Source: Ricordea florida
Lineage: Eukaryota; Cnidaria; Anthozoa; Corallimorpharia; Ricordeidae
Reading direction: 5' to 3'
Length of the DNA stretch: 64,000 bases
Assembly (NCBI GenBank): GCA_949710005.1
Contig: OX453272.1
Location: 1,085,696-1,149,695, forward strand
The position numbers were made by a program, and so were the translations under genes. Position 1 is the stretch's first letter. Every line of letters begins with the position of its first letter. Under the pieces are notes generated by a model. The model did no database searches. It worked only from the letters and a program-made list of their open reading frames with translations, and was not told the origin of the DNA. Shown here in pieces: positions 1 through 8,111 of the stretch.

Positions 1-1
1 C

Positions 2-1063
2 TACATTGATGACTGCGTTGGCGCAACTTCATCCACCAGGGAAGAACTTGAGCATTTCATTAATTCTGTCAATTCGTTCCACCCAGCATTGAAATATACT
101 TGGCAAATTTCAGAAACCTCTATAGCTTTTCTCGATATCAACGTTTCAATCCACAACAACGGCCTATCAACTAGTGTGTACTACAAACCTACAGACTCCC
201 ATAGTTATTTATTCCACTCGTCTTCTCACCCCACCCATGTTAAAAATTCCATTCCATATTCTCAATTCCTCAGACTTCGACGTTTATGTAGTGATGAGTT
301 GGACTTCTCCAGCAAATCAGAAGAAATGCTTCAGTTCTTCAAGAACCGTGGCTACCCTGATTCAGTTGTGAAGACAGCTCAACAACGCGCTCAAACAACT
401 GACCAACACTCAGCACCACAAACGTCACAAAAGGAAGAGAACCAGAGAATACCGTTCACACTCACTTTTCACCCACTCAACCTACCTGTCAAGAACATCA
501 TTCTGAAGAACTTCAAGTTACTTCAGAATGACAACGAAACAGGCAGCATCTTCTCACTACCACCACTCATTTCATTCAAACGTAACAAAAACGTAAGCGA
601 TTTTTTAGTTAGAAGTACACTAAAATCAGACGAATCACCCGGCACTTTCAACTGCACACGCAAAAGATGCAAAACTTGCCCTTTCGTCCACAACACAAAC
701 AAAATAGCAGGACCTAAACGATCGTTTAAAATCACCGACCGTTTCACATGCACTTCCGCCAATGTTATCTATTGCATAAAATGCACCTTATGCAAGAAGA
801 CATACATCGGCGAGACTGGAAGAAGATTAGGTGACCGCTTCCGCGAACATCTGCGTGACGTCGAACGAAATGATAAAGATGCATCGAAACCTGTAGCGCG
901 ACACTTTAATCTACCTAACCACTCAACTCACAACATGGCGGTATGTGTACTTTCCGTGCATCAGGGCAATACGGAAAGCCGTAAAAACCTAGAACAGAAG
1001 TTTATCTTCCAACTCGGTTCTCTTAATCCCCACGGTATCAACGAACGTTTCTCATTCATTTAA
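2..1063 (+). CDS. Penelope-like element RT/GIY-YIG protein, 5' part cut by window edge
   Basis: The frame is open from base 2, so this is the C-terminal part of a longer protein. It begins at the YIDD box of the reverse transcriptase palm (bases 2-13), passes through the RT thumb and a linker, and ends in a Cys-rich segment and a GIY-YIG endonuclease (IYCIKC, TYIGETG, then R and EH residues near residues 225-255 counted from the ATG at 89). That RT-plus-GIY-YIG order is diagnostic of endonuclease-bearing Penelope-like retroelements (established family knowledge). The protein would copy the element RNA at a nicked chromosomal site. No internal stop is seen, so this copy is young. Two close copies lie at 31496-33722. 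Confidence 0.9.
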   Translation, partial: YIDDCVGATSSTREELEHFINSVNSFHPALKYTWQISETSIAFLDINVSIHNNGLSTSVYYKPTDSHSYLFHSSSHPTHVKNSIPYSQFLRLRRLCSDELDFSSKSEEMLQFFKNRGYPDSVVKTAQQRAQTTDQHSAPQTSQKEENQRIPFTLTFHPLNLPVKNIILKNFKLLQNDNETGSIFSLPPLISFKRNKNVSDFLVRSTLKSDESPGTFNCTRKRCKTCPFVHNTNKIAGPKRSFKITDRFTCTSANVIYCIKCTLCKKTYIGETGRRLGDRFREHLRDVERNDKDASKPVARHFNLPNHSTHNMAVCVLSVHQGNTESRKNLEQKFIFQLGSLNPHGINERFSFI

Positions 1064-1276
1064 TCATTCATCTAATTTATTCACTTCCATCCACACAATG
1101 CTATAGTTCCACCAATAGGATGGCTCCATACTTCTCTATATAAATTAAACGTAACCCACAATCCTCTCATTCGCTCCGACGAAGGGCTAACGCTCGAAAC
1201 GTCAGCACCTCCCATTCACCTTACGGTGGTATAACTTACTCAATCAACTCGTTTGATTTATCCAATTCCTCGAATA
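1064..1276 (+). mobile_element. 3' tail of the Penelope-like element
   Basis: This non-coding tail includes the hammerhead core and ends around TTTGATTTATCCAATT. It matches the tails of the copies at 33458-33665 and 31496-31698 (inverted) with scattered substitutions. The exact element boundary is uncertain. Confidence 0.75.
1173..1206 (+). ncRNA. hammerhead ribozyme core of a Penelope-like element
   Basis: Downstream of the RT/GIY-YIG frame sits a compact core: CGACGA, a short stem-loop, CGAAAC, then the cleavage triplet GTC. Minimal hammerhead motifs in the pLTRs of Penelope-like elements are established. The conserved CUGANGA box reads CCGACGA here, a one-base departure. The same core recurs in both copies at 31-34 kb. 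Confidence 0.7.
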
Positions 1277-2179
1277 AAATCATGATGTTTTATTGAAAAT
1301 GTCGCTACCAGTCCCCATAGTGTGCACCGGTACAGTATAACCGGGAAAGATTTCATGTATTTACCTACCACGAGTCCCCAACTACGTAACACTTTAAATT
1401 ATTCAATACTCCATTCAATTACGTTAACGTACCATTCATTTATGTACAGGGGACTCATGGTGGGTTTATACATGAGATCTCTGCCTGTAAAGGGAAACAA
1501 TTACATACAATGGGACTCGTGGTGGGTGTATACATGAGATCTCTGCCGTATAACCATAAGATGGTTCACGGTTGGATAACCCAAACCACTCGATCGTTGA
1601 CAAGGAAAGACTCTATTCAGCCTTACCTGCTTGATAACGAGGGACATAACGCGCTCCAAGCCAAGGAGATTTCTTTTAATTCTTATTGGAAGAGATTCCG
1701 AAACAAAAGGGTTTTGCTACGCTAGATGCTAATAAACAAACGAATATAAACAAGTAGTTTCTAATAGAAATGGAAATGCTGCGAACGGCACTGTTTGAGC
1801 CTCAATCGGTAAACTGTTTCTTTGAGCATCAATTGGCAAAGAGCAAGCTCTATCAGGCAAATACATGAGAGACAACGTATCTGTATGTAGGATAATTCGT
1901 CTTTCAAAGCGTTTAAGTACATTTTACCTCCTTCAAAAAGAATTTGATCAACAATGGCGTCAGTCCAGCTTTCGATCGATAATGTCTGGGCACATAGTAG
2001 CGCCGAAAATACTTACTTGTTCTGATTTCTTCAAGCGTACACCAACAGGACCAACAAGACCGAGACCAACGAAGTCCCACGTGCGTTGTATGCGTGCAGC
2101 ACGTCACGTACATCCATGATCGATAACGCTGATCATACTGACTGTTTGCTCTCGAGGTGCGCACACACACAATGACAGA
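1277..2179. other. intergenic, no gene seen
   Basis: Only short overlapping frames without family features occur here. Two imperfect direct copies of a segment ending TACATGAGATCTCTGCC lie at about 1457-1488 and 1513-1548. The stretch leads up to the Polinton target site. Confidence 0.5.
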
Positions 2180-2185
2180 CACAGG
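2180..2185. repeat. target-site duplication, left copy (CACAGG)
   Basis: CACAGG abuts the outer end of the left terminal inverted repeat and recurs at 18565-18570 just outside the right repeat. A 6-bp duplication is the known signature of Polinton integration by its retroviral-type integrase. Confidence 0.95.
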
Positions 2186-2470
2186 ACTACTATGTAAGCG
2201 GGTTTATAAGTTGGTTTTTAGGTTAAGTGGGGGGTCCCCAGTCATTTTTAGGTTACGGGTTATTTTAAAATTCGTCCTTTTTTAGCTTAAAGTTATAAGT
2301 TGATTTTTAGGTTAAGTGGGGGGTCCCCCAGTCATTTTTAGTTTACTGGATATTTTCAAATTTGACTGAAAAATTCGTCCTTTTTTAGCTTAAATTTATA
2401 AGTTGATTTTTTCAGATTACAAAAAAATTGATTTAAAGGATAGGTAATATTCATAAAGATTAGTTATGGA
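2186..2470 (+). repeat. left terminal inverted repeat
   Basis: Pairs base for base with the reverse complement of 18280-18564. It starts ACTACTATGTAAGCGGG and ends TTAGTTATGGA, so it includes the start codon of the first gene and its early-type promoter. Inside are direct repeats beginning TTATAAGTTG at 2204, 2293 and (partial) 2396, each full copy holding a small palindrome GGGGTCCCC. Confidence 0.97.
2424..2431 (+). promoter_or_regulatory. early-type promoter AAAATTGA
   Basis: The octamer, followed by TTTAAAGG, lies 34 nt before the ATG at 2466, inside the TIR. It is identical to the Mimivirus early-promoter octamer (established); function here is inferred. Confidence 0.7.
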
Positions 2471-2924
2471 TCAGTTAAGAGATTTATATACTTATGAACT
2501 AAAAATAATAGCGAAAGATCTTGAAATTAAAGGAAGAGCAAAAATGAGTAAGCAAGAACTAATTGATGAAATTACAAAATTTAAAGATGAGGAAATTACT
2601 GATTTAATTGAAAAAGTTTTCCCCATTAGCAGAATTATTTGTGACCATGGGAAAATAAAAAAATTTTGTAGTGAATGTAATGGGTATAATTGTACGCATA
2701 ATAAATATAAATATCGATGCAAGGAATGTGGAGGATCGCAAATATGCGAACATAATAATCAAAAACAACAATGTAAAGAATGTGGAGGATCGCAAATATG
2801 CGAACATAATAATCAAAAAGCTTCTTGTAAAGAATGTGGGGGATCGCAAATTTGTGAGCATGGTAAGCAAAAAGCTTCTTGCAAAGCTTGCAGAATGAAA
2901 TTATTATTAAATGATTTTTTTTAA
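2466..2924 (+). CDS. SAP-like domain plus Cys/His zinc-ribbon repeat protein
   Basis: 152 residues. Residues 1-40 look like a SAP or Rho-N-type helix-extended-helix DNA-binding module (LRDLYTYELK, KGRAKMSKQELIDEI). Residues 58-142 hold about five tandem copies of a unit of the form ICEHxxxKxxCKECGGSQ, pairing C, H, C and C as probable zinc ligands. Such CEH...CKECGG repeats are familiar from giant viruses and protists, but no function is established that I know of. Early-type promoter and position beside the TIR suggest a nucleic-acid-binding regulator or TIR-binding protein (inference). The ATG lies within the TIR, so the first residues are encoded by repeat DNA. A conserved hairpin follows the stop codon. 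Confidence 0.85.
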   Translation: MDQLRDLYTYELKIIAKDLEIKGRAKMSKQELIDEITKFKDEEITDLIEKVFPISRIICDHGKIKKFCSECNGYNCTHNKYKYRCKECGGSQICEHNNQKQQCKECGGSQICEHNNQKASCKECGGSQICEHGKQKASCKACRMKLLLNDFF

Positions 2925-2943
2925 GCGAAGAATGGGTAATTAT

Positions 2944-2972
2944 GTTATGTAACCCTATTTTGGTTTCATAAC
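2944..2972. terminator. 3' hairpin after the SAP/zinc-repeat gene
   Basis: GTTATGTAACC and GGTTTCATAAC pair over 10 of 11 positions around a 7-nt loop, 20 nt after the stop codon. The arm resembles those at 3669 and 9011 (GTTATRTAAC). Confidence 0.7.
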
Positions 2973-3003
2973 AAAAAATTGATATTTAAAAAGAAAAAAA
3001 CAT

Positions 3004-3011
3004 AAAATTGA
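3004..3011 (+). promoter_or_regulatory. early-type promoter AAAATTGA
   Basis: Lies 34 nt before the ATG at 3046, in the context AAAATTGATTAAAAG. A second AAAATTGA at 2975-2982 sits just upstream, directly after the preceding hairpin. Confidence 0.7.
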
Positions 3012-3045
3012 TTAAAAGTAGTTCAATATCCAGTAAAAATATAAA

Positions 3046-3654
3046 ATGAAACTCAAGTATTTCAACAATAAGAATCTCAATATTTGCGATTTTATAGAGG
3101 AAATAAAAGAAGATATATTAAAAAATTTGGTGAAAAATAGGGAATTTATAGAGAAAAAATACTTTTTTCGCCATCCAATAAATTTTCGTGTAAAGTATTA
3201 TAATAAAAATTATGATTTTACACATAGTATTTCTTGGGATGAAAAAATAAATTTTGGGGTTGGCGGAATTAAAACTAATAAATTCGCGAAAAAAATTTTA
3301 GAAGTAGCCAATAAAGATTTTATTGAAAATGAATATAGATATGGGTATGATCCAAATTATGGCTGGATTATTGAAAACGGATATGCAGTAGATCATTTTT
3401 ATGAAAATGGGGTTTATCTTGCTTATCATGATGCGGTGTGTAGAATTGAGGAATTTGATAAAAACTTTGTAATAAAAGAATTAGATTTTTGTGTTAATTT
3501 AAATGAACATAAGATTGCGCATAAAGAGTTATTTTTCAAACCATTAGATGCTGAATTAATCGAGGTAGTAATGCATCCATCAAGGTATTTAGATTGGTAT
3601 GTCGATTTTGAGGAATTAAGAGATTTGAAAGAACGTTGGGGTGAAGAAGATTAA
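3046..3654 (+). CDS. hypothetical Polinton protein (202 aa)
   Basis: I do not recognise the family with certainty. The protein is soluble in appearance, without membrane segments or a signal peptide, and rich in Lys, Asn, Tyr and Phe. The C-terminal stretch with VMHPSRYLDWYV recalls a short motif near the end of many uncharacterised giant-virus proteins, but that is recollection, not a search. It has its own early-type promoter, an ATG 34 nt after the octamer, and a hairpin at 3669 shared with the convergent gene at 3721-4353. Early expression and lack of structural features argue for a regulatory or host-interaction role rather than a virion component (inference). Confidence 0.8.
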   Translation: MKLKYFNNKNLNICDFIEEIKEDILKNLVKNREFIEKKYFFRHPINFRVKYYNKNYDFTHSISWDEKINFGVGGIKTNKFAKKILEVANKDFIENEYRYGYDPNYGWIIENGYAVDHFYENGVYLAYHDAVCRIEEFDKNFVIKELDFCVNLNEHKIAHKELFFKPLDAELIEVVMHPSRYLDWYVDFEELRDLKERWGEED

Positions 3655-3668
3655 TATTATCTAATTAT

Positions 3669-3700
3669 GTTATATAACTTTTGAGTAATAGTTATGTAAC
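3669..3700. terminator. bidirectional 3' hairpin between convergent genes
   Basis: GTTATATAACT pairs with AGTTATGTAAC over all 11 positions (one G-T wobble) around a 10-nt loop. It sits between the stop codons at 3654 (plus) and 3721 (minus), so it may end both transcripts. Confidence 0.75.
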
Positions 3701-3720
3701 AAAAAAAAGTCCTCGGTAAT

Positions 3721-4353
3721 TTATCTAAATCTTAAACTAAAAGTTATTGGTAATCCCCGCAAATCAAGTTTTTTCCAATCATTGTCTAAGATAGATAAAT
3801 CAAAGTGGTTTATGGGTCTCTCATATTTTTGAATCGGAATTGCTGGATAATCCTTCGAGGGCATGTTTGCAAGCAGTTGCGACGGAGCTAGTTTTAAAAG
3901 TTCACCATTTTTACTTTTATTCATATATGTCATCCTATTATCAACTATACTGCACATAAGTCTCAAAGGCTCCCTAATCTGAATATTTATAGGGTATAAT
4001 TTACCAGGATTTAAAACTATAGGAACTCCTAAACCAATTGACAATTCTCTTGTAATTATAACTTTGGAGTTCTTATTTGAATAAAGATAGTCAATGGTAT
4101 CAGTCTCAATTATTGTTATTTTTTCCAAACCAGGATCATTAAGAAAGATTGATTGAATGCCGCGAAGAGTATATGTGCCTGGCGGAATTATGAAGCTCTG
4201 ATTCTTACCATATAATATTGTCTGTTCGTCCTTGAAATTAATCAATCTTTTGGTTTGTATATTACAATCCAGGAGTTGTATCTCCCGAAGATTTTTCAGC
4301 GGTGGATCTAAATAAACCCGGGTTTCAGAATCATACATTGTAATACTTAGCAT
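3721..4353 (-). CDS. putative minor virion protein (210 aa)
   Basis: 210 residues, no membrane segment, predicted beta-rich with many short hydrophobic strands. The C-terminus, NHFDLSILDNDWKKLDLRG and a short hydrophobic end, has the form seen at the end of virion proteins encoded beside structural genes in cnidarian Polintons. A single jelly-roll penton or minor capsid role is plausible because no other penton candidate is obvious, but this is inference. The late motif ATCTAAA lies 27 nt upstream of the ATG. It is the last gene of the minus-strand structural block. Confidence 0.8.
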   Translation of the reverse strand: MLSITMYDSETRVYLDPPLKNLREIQLLDCNIQTKRLINFKDEQTILYGKNQSFIIPPGTYTLRGIQSIFLNDPGLEKITIIETDTIDYLYSNKNSKVIITRELSIGLGVPIVLNPGKLYPINIQIREPLRLMCSIVDNRMTYMNKSKNGELLKLAPSQLLANMPSKDYPAIPIQKYERPINHFDLSILDNDWKKLDLRGLPITFSLRFR

Positions 4354-4357
4354 TTTG

Positions 4358-4402
4358 TTTTGATTACATCATATTCATCTTTTAGATTTTATATAATCAA
4401 AA
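4358..4402 (-). terminator. possible 3' hairpin of the 537-aa gene
   Basis: TTTTGATTA pairs with TAATCAAAA across a 27-nt loop, immediately after the stop codon at 4405. The sequence differs from the GTTATRTAAC hairpins, so it is weaker evidence. Confidence 0.4.
4381..4387 (-). promoter_or_regulatory. late-type motif ATCTAAA
   Basis: 27 nt before the ATG at 4353, in an AT-rich stretch. Confidence 0.6.
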
Positions 4403-4404
4403 CA

Positions 4405-6018
4405 TTAACGAAATAAAAACCAGGATAATAATCCTCCTCCAAGCATTAAAATAATGAGATTATTTTGATGAGAAGAGGATGTTTCTATATTACTAACTTC
4501 TTCCTCATTGACTGATTTATCGTTATTGCTTAATTTAGGTTTACTTGGTTGTGGATTGGTATTTAATAAAACCTTTGATGATCCTAAACTATGACTTATT
4601 CCGACATTTTTTGTCTGCGCATTTATTGTATTATTTACCCCAAAAGTCATATCTTCTGTTACCCTTTTCAAATCATTATTATACCCAATAACGCTTTCTG
4701 TATTTATAATTAAATTGCTCGGCATTAGCCAAACGCCAGGAGCTACAGCTAAATCAAGTCGGGATTTTGATTCTTGAACCGCCGTTTGATATCTTTGAAT
4801 TGATTGGGACACATCATTTTCAATCACCGAACTTTCAAATAAAGTTATAAAGTTTTGTTGAGTTTCAAAACCTCCGCCCCCTTTACTAACAATTGAAGTT
4901 CTGGTATTAACTTGTGCCCCTAAAACGCAATAAACAAAAGCCTCAATCGATCTATTTATTCTTCCCAATCCCGCCTTTGTTAATCCATGCCCCGATTCTG
5001 GTATAAACCAAGCATATTGAAAATCAACAAAATGATCATTTCGAAGCATTGAAACTAAATTCCCCATATTTTTTCTTCCTCCATCGTCGTAAAATTTATG
5101 ATCGCGGCTCGGCCAAATATTTGCTTCTGTATCATAATTTCTTATAACCCTCACATTTTGAAATCCACCACCCTTTGCTTGCGCGGCTTCACTTCCCGGA
5201 ACTGCATCATGGTCTGTATATCCTCCCCCATAATCAATGAATATATCACCAGCCCCATGGTTTGCGCCTCCTTTGAATCTAAAATCCGCTAAAGTTTTGT
5301 TCCATCCCTTGTAATCTTGATCATTACTTAACCCAAATTCCGCGCACAATCTATTATAAGCATTTTTATTGTATGGGTTATTTTTCAAAGAAAAAGTTTG
5401 TTCGTCGGGTAAGGGCACCTTTAATTCCTGTATTATTCTTCTTATGGTAAAGTAAATGTGAAATACGAAAAAACTTCTAATAACTTTGGGATATCCAAAA
5501 ATATCACTTAAACTTACTCCGCATCCGGACGATGCGCACCAAACTGCCATGTTTAATTGTTGCGGCCACTGATTAATATTTGGTTTACTCAACCAAGCTC
5601 TTGTTTCTTTTCCACTGGTAAATCCCACAGTTTGATTTTTAAAAACATTCTTCATTGTCGCAGTGAAACTATCTTTTTCTGAAACATATATATTCAGATT
5701 GGTTAATAATTTTGTAACATCAAGAGCAAATTCGTCGAATTTAACTCCAGGTATTGGATATGTTTGTTTTGTAAATGTTAAACTTTTGGGAAATGAACTT
5801 ACCTTTACTTTATTTTTTAAACCCAAATCTTCCCGCAATAACTTTTTCAAATTATCGGGAAGATCATCAGTCCATGTTTTTCCAGTAGGATCATCATCAG
5901 ACATAACTGTTAAACCATTAACTTTCCATTTAACATATCCCCCATATAAATCATGCACATAACTGAATTTGGAAATATTTGCTTTTGGGTAGCGGGTACT
6001 GAAATCGCTAAATAACAT
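4405..6018 (-). CDS. large Polinton virion-type protein with C-terminal membrane anchor
   Basis: 537 residues from the ATG at 6018; the frame continues upstream to 6081 only from a TTG, and the late motif ATCTAAA lies in that extension 30 nt before the ATG, so the shorter form is preferred. The family recurs in cnidarian Polintons (recognised by stretches such as WPQQLNMAVWCASSGCGVS and the SVIGYNNDLKRVTEDMTFGV segment) but has no established biochemical role. Visible features are a Gly-rich middle, a Ser/Asn-rich linker near residues 470-510, and a single hydrophobic C-terminal helix (LIILMLGGGLLSWFLFR) that would anchor it in a membrane. Probably a virion surface or inner-membrane protein (inference). 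Confidence 0.88.
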   Translation of the reverse strand: MLFSDFSTRYPKANISKFSYVHDLYGGYVKWKVNGLTVMSDDDPTGKTWTDDLPDNLKKLLREDLGLKNKVKVSSFPKSLTFTKQTYPIPGVKFDEFALDVTKLLTNLNIYVSEKDSFTATMKNVFKNQTVGFTSGKETRAWLSKPNINQWPQQLNMAVWCASSGCGVSLSDIFGYPKVIRSFFVFHIYFTIRRIIQELKVPLPDEQTFSLKNNPYNKNAYNRLCAEFGLSNDQDYKGWNKTLADFRFKGGANHGAGDIFIDYGGGYTDHDAVPGSEAAQAKGGGFQNVRVIRNYDTEANIWPSRDHKFYDDGGRKNMGNLVSMLRNDHFVDFQYAWFIPESGHGLTKAGLGRINRSIEAFVYCVLGAQVNTRTSIVSKGGGGFETQQNFITLFESSVIENDVSQSIQRYQTAVQESKSRLDLAVAPGVWLMPSNLIINTESVIGYNNDLKRVTEDMTFGVNNTINAQTKNVGISHSLGSSKVLLNTNPQPSKPKLSNNDKSVNEEEVSNIETSSSHQNNLIILMLGGGLLSWFLFR

Positions 6019-6048
6019 CTTATTCTTTGTTTTCCAATTTACCTGATC

Positions 6049-6055
6049 TTTAGAT
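6049..6055 (-). promoter_or_regulatory. late-type motif ATCTAAA
   Basis: 30 nt before the ATG at 6018, within GATCTAAAGATC. Confidence 0.6.
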
Positions 6056-6133
6056 CTTTTAAGAATAAGATGAAAAATCAATTAATGCCAGCGAAACAAT
6101 TACAACCAACATCCGTTTTCTCATAAACAAATT

Positions 6134-6754
6134 TTAATGACCTTTCCCTCCGGTAAGTTCTTTTAATAGATCTTCTCGAACTTTCTTTCGTATTATACTC
6201 ATGTCGAAGTTTTTTTCCGAATCTTTTCTGAATTTTTGTCGTATTTCTTGTTTCAGTTTTTGAAACTTTTCCAATTCTGCTAAAATTATGGAAAATTCTT
6301 GGTCGGATATAGCATTATCTTTCAAAGCTTTTGAGACTAAATCGTTAATTGTGTTTAATTTTGATTTTGCAATTGCAACGGTTTGTTCGTGTTTACTAAC
6401 TTTACCAGAAAGACTTTTAGAGGCAAAACCAAATCCAATCGACAAACCTCCAAAAACACCCCCAACCGCACCCAAAGGAATACCGACAACAGCACCAAAA
6501 CCCGTGAGAGAAGTTCCTAATCCGCTTGCTGATAGAATAACTGAAATAAATCCGACAGAAACACTAATTTTTGTACATATTCCTCTTGCTCTATTATATT
6601 TTTTCCTTACTTCTTCGTAATGTTTAATTTCCTTCTCGAGATTTTGTAATACCTCGCTTGATTTTTGAAGTCTGAAATTAATCAAATTATCTCCGTTTTG
6701 TGTTTGGAAATTATTATTAGGTATTTGAGGATAAATTCCATTGTATTCACCCAT
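6134..6754 (-). CDS. membrane-associated Polinton virion protein (206 aa)
   Basis: The ATG at 6754 (MGEYNGIYPQ) is preferred because the longer frame to 6856 starts at TTG and overlaps the upstream gene; a late-type ATTTAAA lies 28 nt before it. Residues 1-35 are Asn/Gln-rich, 35-65 form a charged helix, and about 68-125 form a long Gly/Ala/Val-rich hydrophobic region that could span a membrane two or three times. The C-terminal third is a charged alpha-helical or coiled-coil tail. It looks like a family common in cnidarian Polintons, always beside the next gene upstream. A role in an internal virion membrane or membrane penetration is inference. Confidence 0.85.
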   Translation of the reverse strand: MGEYNGIYPQIPNNNFQTQNGDNLINFRLQKSSEVLQNLEKEIKHYEEVRKKYNRARGICTKISVSVGFISVILSASGLGTSLTGFGAVVGIPLGAVGGVFGGLSIGFGFASKSLSGKVSKHEQTVAIAKSKLNTINDLVSKALKDNAISDQEFSIILAELEKFQKLKQEIRQKFRKDSEKNFDMSIIRKKVREDLLKELTGGKGH

Positions 6755-6782
6755 ATTGTATTTTACTGAACGGAATGATATC

Positions 6783-6789
6783 TTTAAAT
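6783..6789 (-). promoter_or_regulatory. late-type motif variant ATTTAAA
   Basis: 28 nt before the ATG at 6754; one base from ATCTAAA. Confidence 0.45.
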
Positions 6790-6792
6790 TTG

Positions 6793-8010
6793 TTACTTTC
6801 TCTTCTTTTTTATACTTTCCACAAAATATAGAACTACAGCCATTATCAAAAGCCAAGCATTCTCACCTAAAAATCCAATAACCCGACCTGCGGTTTTGAA
6901 AAGAAAGCTAACTATGGCTCCGACCATTCCAGGTAATATTTCACCCAGTTTTTTCCCAAGATTTTTCAAACCATTTCCTACGCCTCTACCCAAAGCAGAT
7001 AAGCCCTTTGAAAGATTAGAAACTATAACCCCAACGATTACACCTACCGCACTTAGAACAGCAAAAACTGTAAAACCGTACTTTTTGAAGATATACTTTA
7101 GTTTCTCCCGCAGAGGTAAATTTTTAAATATTTCATCTTTTCGGCCCTCAATATCTGATAATTGTTCTTCACTTGAAATTGTTTTATTACTAAGTCGTTC
7201 TTTTAATTTATCTACCTCAGATTTTAATCTCTCATTACTTTGTTTTAATTTTGATTCATTTGATTTACCCTTCTTATATTTATCTATTTCTTCTTTGTAT
7301 AATTTTACTTCGTCCAAAAGTTTTTCCGCTTGTATTTTTAATTCCACATTCTGTTTTACGGTTTGATCGAAAAGACTTTTATTTTCTGCTTTTTGTACCT
7401 GTTGTCTCTCAATGAATTCCCTAAGTTCTTTTTCTCTTTCCGCGTATCGTTCAATCTCCAAAGGATATACTTCTGCTGTTGCTTTCAATCCCTGCAAAGC
7501 ATTATCTAATTCATTATTTGTTTCAATAGATTTCCTCAATTCTAACTGGGTATTATTATATTTTTCCAACATGCTTTCATAATCAGCACCTAGAGCTTTT
7601 CTAAATGTTTTTGGCAAATTTTCTATATTAAGAACCCCATTTTCATCAACTAATGTATGCCACACATTATTTCTAGCAGTACTTAATTGTCCTTCTATGC
7701 TACTATTTTCTCCAAACCGCACATTAAATGGGCTTTCATTTGGCTCGTAATCTGGGTAATATCGTTTGAGTTCTTGCCTAGCTTCTCTCATTCTATCATA
7801 ATCCTCATCTCTTTCTCCCAGGTTCATTCTTTCTGGGGGTTTTTCCCATTGAGCCCTGTCTCTTGATTGGTTATAATCATCATAACCAGAATAATCTTTT
7901 TCAAGGGATGTAGATGTGTTTGTGGTTTGTAAAGCTGTATCATCCCAATCATAATTATCATCATCATCATTATCTCTTGAAAAATCTTCCATTGGTATTT
8001 CTTCCGCCAT
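6793..8010 (-). CDS. coiled-coil membrane protein of the Polinton virion (405 aa)
   Basis: Residues 1-90 are acidic and disordered (a run of Asp near 14-24). Residues about 150-290 form a long Glu/Lys-rich coiled coil. Residues about 310-345 (YGFTVFAVLSAVGVIVGVIVSN) are hydrophobic, followed by an amphipathic Gly-rich stretch and another hydrophobic hairpin near 365-398, ending in KKKRK. The layout recalls a viral tether or fusion-like protein with a membrane-active C-terminus, but no fusion family is recognised. The ATG at 8010 has ATCTAAA 26 nt upstream. The 3' end overlaps only the non-ATG extension of the next gene. Confidence 0.87.
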   Translation of the reverse strand: MAEEIPMEDFSRDNDDDDNYDWDDTALQTTNTSTSLEKDYSGYDDYNQSRDRAQWEKPPERMNLGERDEDYDRMREARQELKRYYPDYEPNESPFNVRFGENSSIEGQLSTARNNVWHTLVDENGVLNIENLPKTFRKALGADYESMLEKYNNTQLELRKSIETNNELDNALQGLKATAEVYPLEIERYAEREKELREFIERQQVQKAENKSLFDQTVKQNVELKIQAEKLLDEVKLYKEEIDKYKKGKSNESKLKQSNERLKSEVDKLKERLSNKTISSEEQLSDIEGRKDEIFKNLPLREKLKYIFKKYGFTVFAVLSAVGVIVGVIVSNLSKGLSALGRGVGNGLKNLGKKLGEILPGMVGAIVSFLFKTAGRVIGFLGENAWLLIMAVVLYFVESIKKKRK

Positions 8011-8036
8011 GATTTTTTACTCATCAGTAAGAAATC

Positions 8037-8043
8037 TTTAGAT
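8037..8043 (-). promoter_or_regulatory. late-type motif ATCTAAA
   Basis: 26 nt before the ATG at 8010. The divergent early motif of the plus-strand gene is only 23 nt away at 8067, giving a compact two-class bidirectional promoter. Confidence 0.6.
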
Positions 8044-8066
8044 CTACTAGATTCGGAAATAAAAGA

Positions 8067-8074
8067 AAAATTGA
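8067..8074 (+). promoter_or_regulatory. early-type promoter AAAATTGA
   Basis: 37 nt before the ATG at 8112 in the context AAAAATTGATTTAAAAG. Confidence 0.7.
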
Positions 8075-8111
8075 TTTAAAAGAAAAAAAGGAATAAATAA
8101 AAAGAAATAAA

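Noticed and set aside
4405-6081. 558-residue form of the large virion protein
   Set aside because: The upstream start is TTG and its extension holds the late-type promoter motif; ATG at 6018 preferred.
6793-8024. Plus-strand frames inside the structural block (6288-6620, 6896-7366) and the 66-aa minus frame at 7824
   Set aside because: Low-complexity antisense or shifted readings of the real genes.
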